A DNA stretch of 8,449 bases from the NCBI GenBank assembly GCA_023447335.1, contig JAEXOD010000170.1, positions 1 to 8,449 of the forward strand. The letters are read 5' to 3'. The translations under genes and the position numbers were made by a program. The DNA comes from Bacteroidota bacterium. Its GTDB lineage: Bacteria; Bacteroidota; Ignavibacteria; Ignavibacteriales; Melioribacteraceae. Positions 4,250 to 8,449 of this stretch are shown in pieces. Below the pieces are notes generated by a model. The model was not told the origin of the DNA. It was given only the letters and a program-made list of their open reading frames with translations, and searched no databases. The first letter of the stretch is position 1. Each line of letters opens with the position of its first letter.

Positions 4250-6355
4250 ATGAAAAAGTTGTATATAACTTTGGGATTGATTTTAAGCAATATTATATTT
4301 GGTCAAAGCGGCTGGAACTTTATTAATCCGATGCCCGGATATGATTTAAATAATGCAAAATTTATTAATCAAAATACTATAATTGCGACCGGTTATTTTG
4401 GCGTACTTATAAAAACAACAGACGGTGGCGAGACATGGGAAAACAAAAACAAAACAATAGACGGCAGTTTTTATGAAATTAATTTTTTTTCTGATAAAAC
4501 CGGATACGTTACTTGTGATGATACAAATAATACCTTACTAAAAACTACCGATGCGGGAGAAACTTGGTTTACTGTAGGTCAATTTACAAGAAATACTGTC
4601 GGTTTGTTCGGTTTTAATGAAAACGAGATAATTGTTTATGGAGATTTGACCGGAGTTTATTATTATACCAATAACGGGGGTACAACTTGGCAAACCGTTA
4701 CTTTGCCTATTCCCGAGCAAATTATATCTCTTGTTTTTTTTAATAATAATGACGGCGTATTAGCATTGCATAACGGTCAATTTGGTACCACATCAGACGG
4801 TGGTAATACATGGATATTTAACAGTATTACTACTCAAGGCAATATTAAACTTTACAAATGCAATGAAAACACTGTTTATGCAATTGATCACGATACTTTT
4901 CTAAAATCCACCGACAAGGGAAATAATTGGGCGATTTTTAATAAACCGACTACTACAAATTTAATTCAAGGCGGTTATTTTATTGACTCAAATCATTTTT
5001 ACATATTAACGTCAAAAAGTATTTATTATACGACAAATGGGGGTCAGAGTTATACAGTCAAAGAATTGATTAATACTAAATACATTTTAACCGATTTGAC
5101 TTTTTATAACAACACTTATGGTTTTGCTTGTGGATATTCTAACATGTGTTTCACTACAGACGGAGGTGAAAATTGGACCGTTAACAGTAACAACAAAATT
5201 GACGGAGTATTATCTAGTGCAGATTTTGTTGATAAAGACAATGGTTGGTTAACCGACCAAAACAACAATTTGCTGATAACAAAAGACGGCGGAAATACTT
5301 GGGTAACAAAATCATTTGGTTTAGGAGTAAATATTTACGGCGTTGAGTATTTTTCAAAAGATAGCGGATGGGTCAGATGTTCATTAGGATATTTAAAGAC
5401 TTTTGACGGAGGAACAACTTGGTTCCAATCACAAGGTGTAGAAGGCATGTCGCATCTTGTAAAATTGCAAAACACATCTGTTGGTTATGGTTGCGGAGGT
5501 CATTATTTTGCAAAATCAACCGATAACGGTTTTACTTGGTCAAACAAATATTTGTTTGATGATGTTTATTGTGTATCAATGTCCGTTGTTAATGAAGACG
5601 TTATATATATAAACTCAAGGGGAGGAGCTTACCCCAACAATTATAACATAATTATTAAATCAACCGATAAAGGAGAAAATTGGGTAAAGTTGCCTAAAGT
5701 ATTTATAAATCAAATTACCCAAATATATTTTGTTAACGAACAAATAGGTTTTGCAGGGGGTGTAGGACAAGAGCTTTATAGAACAACAGACGGGGGATTA
5801 ACGTGGCAAGTTACCTATTATCCGAAACAACTTGCAATTAACAAGTTCTATTTTTATGATACCAATAACGGCTATGCTGCATGCAATAACGGTTATTTAT
5901 TACACACTACAAACGGAGGATTAAACTGGTATAAACAATTAATTTATTCCGGCGGTGATGTTTTAGATATGAGCTTTATAAATCCGAATACGGGTTTTGC
6001 AATTGTTTATCCAAATTGTTTATTAAAAACCACAGATGGCGGAATAACAAAGATCGAAAACAACGATACTGCGTTCAACACAATAAAAAATGTTGATTAT
6101 TTATTATCCCAAAACTACCCCAACCCGTTTAACCCAAGTACTAACATTAACTTCACTTTACCTAATCAGGCGTTTGTAACTTTAAAAATATACGATATTT
6201 TGGGTAAAGAAGTAACCACACTTATTAACGAAGAACTTAATGCGGGTAATTATACAAAAACTTGGGATGCTAAAAACTTAAGCAGCGGAGTCTATTTTTA
6301 TAAACTTACTGCAGGTAAATTTACCGAAACCAAGAAGATGGTTTTAGTTAGATAA
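4250..6355 (+). CDS. T9SS-secreted Asp-box (BNR/Ycf48-like) beta-propeller protein
   Basis: 701 aa with a signal peptide (1-19, IIFG before QS). Fourteen Asp-box motifs of the form (S/T)xDxGxxW occur at residues 56, 99, 140, 181, 220, 261, 302, 344, 384, 423, 471, 512, 553 and 594, spaced about 41 residues. The last lacks the Trp, and the one at 261 has Tyr in its place. Fourteen blades suggest two stacked seven-bladed propellers. Residues ~619-701 are a type A T9SS C-terminal sorting domain: NYPNPFNPST, LKIYDILGKEV, LNAGNYTKTWDAKNLSSG and the basic end KKMVLVR. The protein should cross the outer membrane and be released or anchored at the surface after domain removal. Asp boxes hold the fold and are not catalytic; no sialidase residues are evident, so a binding or adhesion role is more likely than an enzyme. 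It is followed after 30 bp by the YD-like repeat protein, probably in one operon. Confidence 0.93.
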   Translation: MKKLYITLGLILSNIIFGQSGWNFINPMPGYDLNNAKFINQNTIIATGYFGVLIKTTDGGETWENKNKTIDGSFYEINFFSDKTGYVTCDDTNNTLLKTTDAGETWFTVGQFTRNTVGLFGFNENEIIVYGDLTGVYYYTNNGGTTWQTVTLPIPEQIISLVFFNNNDGVLALHNGQFGTTSDGGNTWIFNSITTQGNIKLYKCNENTVYAIDHDTFLKSTDKGNNWAIFNKPTTTNLIQGGYFIDSNHFYILTSKSIYYTTNGGQSYTVKELINTKYILTDLTFYNNTYGFACGYSNMCFTTDGGENWTVNSNNKIDGVLSSADFVDKDNGWLTDQNNNLLITKDGGNTWVTKSFGLGVNIYGVEYFSKDSGWVRCSLGYLKTFDGGTTWFQSQGVEGMSHLVKLQNTSVGYGCGGHYFAKSTDNGFTWSNKYLFDDVYCVSMSVVNEDVIYINSRGGAYPNNYNIIIKSTDKGENWVKLPKVFINQITQIYFVNEQIGFAGGVGQELYRTTDGGLTWQVTYYPKQLAINKFYFYDTNNGYAACNNGYLLHTTNGGLNWYKQLIYSGGDVLDMSFINPNTGFAIVYPNCLLKTTDGGITKIENNDTAFNTIKNVDYLLSQNYPNPFNPSTNINFTLPNQAFVTLKIYDILGKEVTTLINEELNAGNYTKTWDAKNLSSGVYFYKLTAGKFTETKKMVLVR
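6194..6355 (+). repeat. T9SS sorting-domain DNA repeat, copy 1
   Basis: The last 162 bp of the propeller gene align gap-free to 7622-7783 with about 15 differences (~91% identity). Most codons, including third positions, are the same. The upstream half of the sorting domain (from ~6100) is recognisably related but more diverged. Confidence 0.9.
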
Positions 6356-6385
6356 AAATTTTTAAATAATTATATTAGGTGCCAA

Positions 6386-7783
6386 ATGAGAAGAATTGTT
6401 TTTACAATTTTTGGAATTATATTTTTAACATCTTTGATGTATAGTCAAAACCATAGAAGTTTGAAAGAACAACATGAGTTCTTCAACCACAAAATTGAAA
6501 AAGAAAAAAGACAAATTAAAGAGCATGATCCAATCGTTTTTCAAAAGCAAAACAAAAGTAAAGTTAATACTGATAAAGGAATACTTTACAGACCTGCGGT
6601 GGTATACATCGATGATAGCATGAAAAAGCAAACTTACACCTATAATGCAAACGGAAATGTGCTGACCGCGTTGGAAGAGAAATGGTCAAACGGTGCTTGG
6701 GTGAATGACACGCGAAATACCTATACTTACGATACACAAGGGAATGAGCTAACAATGTTACGGGAATACTGGCAAAACGGAGTATGGGTTAATTATTGCC
6801 GTTATTCCTATACTTATGATTTTGATGGAAAGGAGTTAACAAAGAGTACTGAATATTGGGAGAACGGAGATTGGACATATGCTGAACGTTATAATTATTC
6901 ATATAACATAAATGGGACTATCTATACCGAAATTTTAGAAAATTGGAGTATGGGGGGCTGGATTAATGTTATGAAGACAACTTGGACTTATGATGCACAA
7001 GGGAATTTGTTGACAGAGCTACATGAATTGGGAAACAATGTATGGTTGCTTTCCAGTCGTATTACTTATACATTTGATACGCAAGGGAATACTTATAAAA
7101 GGTTGTATGAAAAATGGTACAACGGAGGATGGGTAAATAGTAATTGTAATACTTACACCCATGATTCACAAGGCAATCAGATAACAAATCTAATAGAAAA
7201 TTGGGATAACGGAATTTGGGTAAATTCTATGCGTTATGATTATACTTATGATGCACAAGGAAATAAGTTGACGGATTTGTGGCAACACTGGCGAAATGAA
7301 AGTTGGGTTGAAGTTTTGCTGAGGACTTATGCCTATGATAATAATAATAACGGAATTAGTGGTACTTCTGATAGCTGGAACGGAATATCATGGGCACCTT
7401 ATACAGGGCCTATTGATATTAAATATAATAATAATGAAGATTTGATATCTATTTACGCCAAAAAAGCATCAGTAAAATATATTTCTTTTACTGCGGTTGA
7501 AAACTTTGAGAATTTGCCTAATAACTTTACTCTTTCTCAAAACTTTCCTAATCCCTTTAATCCAAGCACAACAATATCGTTTGATATTCCAAAAAGCGAA
7601 TTTGTAACATTAAAAGTTTTTGATATTTTGGGTAAAGAAGTAACCACTCTTATTAACGAAGAAATGATTGCGGGTAATTACACAAAAACTTGGGATGCCA
7701 AAAACTTAAGCAGTGGAGTTTATTTTTATAAATTGCAAGCAGGTAAATTTACTGAAACCAAGAAGATGGTTTTAGTAAGATAA
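6386..7783 (+). CDS. T9SS-secreted protein with nine tandem 29-residue YTYDxxGN repeats
   Basis: 465 aa with a signal peptide (1-20, LMYS before QN) and a charged, probably helical linker (24-62). Repeats of about 29 residues run from ~84 to ~340, each reading roughly YTYDxxGNxLTxLxExWxNGxWVN; the Gly of GN falls at 90, 119, 148, 177, 206, 234, 263 and 292, followed by a degenerate ninth unit with an Asn run (318-322). The pattern recalls RHS/YD beta-strand repeats and the beta-barrel-like repeat proteins of Ignavibacteria, but I cannot assign a named family. The C-terminal ~80 residues are a T9SS sorting domain (NFPNPFNPST to KKMVLVR) almost identical to that of the preceding gene. An AGG at 6377-6379, 6 nt before the ATG, supports the start. 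No catalytic motif is visible, so a structural, adhesive or ligand-binding surface role is inferred. Confidence 0.9.
   Translation: MRRIVFTIFGIIFLTSLMYSQNHRSLKEQHEFFNHKIEKEKRQIKEHDPIVFQKQNKSKVNTDKGILYRPAVVYIDDSMKKQTYTYNANGNVLTALEEKWSNGAWVNDTRNTYTYDTQGNELTMLREYWQNGVWVNYCRYSYTYDFDGKELTKSTEYWENGDWTYAERYNYSYNINGTIYTEILENWSMGGWINVMKTTWTYDAQGNLLTELHELGNNVWLLSSRITYTFDTQGNTYKRLYEKWYNGGWVNSNCNTYTHDSQGNQITNLIENWDNGIWVNSMRYDYTYDAQGNKLTDLWQHWRNESWVEVLLRTYAYDNNNNGISGTSDSWNGISWAPYTGPIDIKYNNNEDLISIYAKKASVKYISFTAVENFENLPNNFTLSQNFPNPFNPSTTISFDIPKSEFVTLKVFDILGKEVTTLINEEMIAGNYTKTWDAKNLSSGVYFYKLQAGKFTETKKMVLVR
7622..7783 (+). repeat. T9SS sorting-domain DNA repeat, copy 2
   Basis: Partner of 6194-6355. The differences cluster in two places, CTTAAT/ATGATT and CTTACT/TTGCAA; the rest are scattered, mostly synonymous changes. 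Confidence 0.9.
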
Positions 7784-7865
7784 AATAAAAAAAATGGTTT
7801 TCCTAAGGTGGGAGGGTTTGTTTAGTTAAGCCCCCTACTCTGTATAATCCTGATAAATAACCCAT

Positions 7866-7892
7866 GTACACCGTGTACACCTCGTACACATC
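7866..7892. repeat. Three 9-bp GTACAC tandem units
   Basis: GTACACCGT, GTACACCTC and GTACACATC follow each other with an exact 9-bp period (starts 7866, 7875, 7884). Each contains the self-complementary GTAC. It could be a set of protein-binding half sites or slippage; nothing in the window distinguishes these. Confidence 0.6.
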
Positions 7893-8037
7893 GCCAATAG
7901 CAACTGCCCCAAAAAATACCAAAAAAATTTTTATATGCGAAATAGGAGGGGGTAGCTCATTTTCTGCTCCGCGAGTTCTGTTAAGGTACCATCCGAACTA
8001 GGGGGTAGGGTATGGAATCTAAACTGGCAAAACTGAG

Positions 8038-8069
8038 TTTGGATTTTGATTTATGGCATTTATTTATTA
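8038..8069 (+). promoter_or_regulatory. Candidate promoter of the beta-helix gene (leader copy 2)
   Basis: TTTG at 8038-8041, 19 nt, then TATTTATTA at 8061-8069: the same boxes and spacing as at 4116-4147. Conservation of boxes and spacing while much of the spacer (ATGGC versus AAAAA regions) differs is what one expects of a working promoter. Confidence 0.55.
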
Positions 8070-8078
8070 ATTTAATAT

Positions 8079-8138
8079 AAAGGAAAACAAAAGACGGCTT
8101 TTTTGGTTGCAATATAGGTTTGGCGGTCTGGGTTTTCT
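8079..8138 (+). ncRNA. Conserved structured 5' leader, copy 2 (unknown class)
   Basis: Second copy of the 4157-4215 leader. Pairing is retained: GGAAAA (8082-8087) with TTTTCT (8133-8138), and AGACGGC (8092-8098) with GCGGTCT (8123-8129). Relative to copy 1 it has CA for TT in a predicted unpaired stretch, one more U in the U-run, a C-to-U change that turns a C-G pair into U-G in the inner hairpin, and one extra G after GGTCTG. It ends 31 nt before the ATG at 8170. Confidence 0.5.
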
Positions 8139-8169
8139 GATAAAGGATTAATTAATTTGTGATAACCAA

Positions 8170-8449
8170 ATGAAAAAACACTTTATTTTTGCCCTGTTAT
8201 TATTTACATCCCTTTCTATTTTTGCCGAAGTTAGATATGTAAGTAAAACGGGGAGCAGTACAGCTCCCTATACTACATGGAAAACAGCGTGCGATAGTTT
8301 GCAAAAATGTTTTGATTATTGCAATAACGGTGATACTGTTTATATTGATAGAGGGGTTTATAGGGAATCAATTTATATAAACGCAAAGAATTTAACCATA
8401 ATAGGTATTGATACCGATGAATGTATAATTGACGGGACGGGTATAATAC
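8170..8449 (+). CDS. Secreted parallel beta-helix repeat protein, N-terminal part
   Basis: The first 93 residues of a protein that runs off the right edge. A signal peptide (1-19, SIFA before EV) is followed by 'VRYVSKTGSS' and 'TTWKTACDSLQKCFDYCNNGDTVYIDRGVY', then 'YINAKNLTIIGID' and 'CIIDGTG'. This order (short strand, W-x-TA amphipathic helix with a GDT(V/I)Y(I/V) strand, G-x-Y, then 'K-N-(L/I)-T-(L/I)-I-G' and 'IIDG') is the usual cap and first coils of right-handed beta-helix proteins of the pectate-lyase-like/DUF1565 group. Such proteins in this lineage often end in a T9SS sorting domain, which cannot be seen here. The start ATG lacks a clear Shine-Dalgarno sequence, common in Bacteroidota-like genomes. 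Enzyme activity cannot be judged from this fragment. Confidence 0.85.
   Translation, partial: MKKHFIFALLLFTSLSIFAEVRYVSKTGSSTAPYTTWKTACDSLQKCFDYCNNGDTVYIDRGVYRESIYINAKNLTIIGIDTDECIIDGTGII

Larger units (their letters stand above)
7784..8169. other. Intergenic region with short repeats, promoter and second leader
   Basis: No convincing gene. It holds CCCCCTA (7831-7837), inverted relative to TAGGGGG (7999-8005); a 9-bp GTACAC triplet (7866-7892); ACTGCCCCAA (7903-7912) and AACTAGGG (7996-8003), both also found upstream of the first leader; and AGGGGGTAG repeated directly at 7947 and 8000. The last ~140 bp hold the second promoter-leader block. No clear terminator hairpin follows the stop at 7783. 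Confidence 0.7.

Noticed and set aside
4538..4720. Minus-strand ORF inside the propeller gene
   Set aside because: Shadow of the repetitive Asp-box frame; no ribosome binding site or recognisable domain.
4250..6355. Sialidase function for the Asp-box protein
   Set aside because: Asp boxes are structural; the Arg triad and other catalytic residues of sialidases are not apparent.
6425..6755. Two minus-strand ORFs at 6425-6631 and 6564-6755
   Set aside because: Antisense to the signal-peptide and first-repeat region of a well-supported gene; they overlap each other and show no family signal.
7864..8001. 45-codon ORF starting ATG TAC ACC in the intergenic region
   Set aside because: No Shine-Dalgarno sequence or promoter, its start lies in the GTACAC triplet repeat, and the composition is not protein-like.

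Overview
The window comes from an AT-rich genome of the Fibrobacterota-Chlorobiota-Bacteroidota (FCB) group, most likely an Ignavibacteria-type bacterium. The main clue is a pair of secreted proteins ending in a type IX secretion (T9SS) sorting domain with the 'NYPNPFNPST ... LGKEV ... SSGVYFYKL ... KKMVLVR' pattern that I associate with Ignavibacteria and relatives. Candidate promoters of the Bacteroidota type (TTTG, about 19 nt, TA-rich box) fit this. The placement is inference from motifs; no 16S rRNA or marker search was possible.

Layout. (1) Positions 1-1147, minus strand: most of a 2,3-bisphosphoglycerate-independent phosphoglycerate mutase (gpmI), whose C-terminal part lies beyond the left edge. 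(2) Positions 1300-3256, plus strand: a tight three-gene unit. It encodes a small TPM-domain protein with a TTG start, a Tat-exported metallo-beta-lactamase-fold hydrolase resembling NAPE-PLD/UlaG, and a Blc-type lipocalin whose start codon overlaps the hydrolase stop (ATGA). The last two look like an envelope-lipid module. (3) Positions 3257-4249: about 1 kb without genes, packed with several unrelated families of degenerate short repeats and hairpins. (4) Positions 4250-7783: two adjacent T9SS cargo genes, a 701-aa protein with 14 Asp-box (BNR/Ycf48-like) motifs and a 465-aa protein with about nine 29-residue YTYDxxGN repeats. Their final 162 bp are about 91% identical in DNA. (5) Positions 7784-8169: a second repeat-containing intergenic stretch. 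(6) From 8170 to the right edge: the start of a secreted parallel beta-helix protein.

The most interesting signal is a duplicated promoter-plus-leader block of about 110 bp, at 4108-4215 and 8029-8138. It sits in front of two unrelated secreted-protein genes. The block has a promoter-like TTTG-N19-TATTTATTA pair, then a nearly invariant stretch of about 58 nt that can fold into nested hairpins, then diverges completely before each start codon. It matches no riboswitch class I can recall. It could be a shared 5' UTR regulatory RNA for secreted or surface-protein genes, or a mobile or duplicated promoter cassette. A second notable signal is a pair of palindromic repeats at 3358-3436 whose stems differ by compensatory changes.
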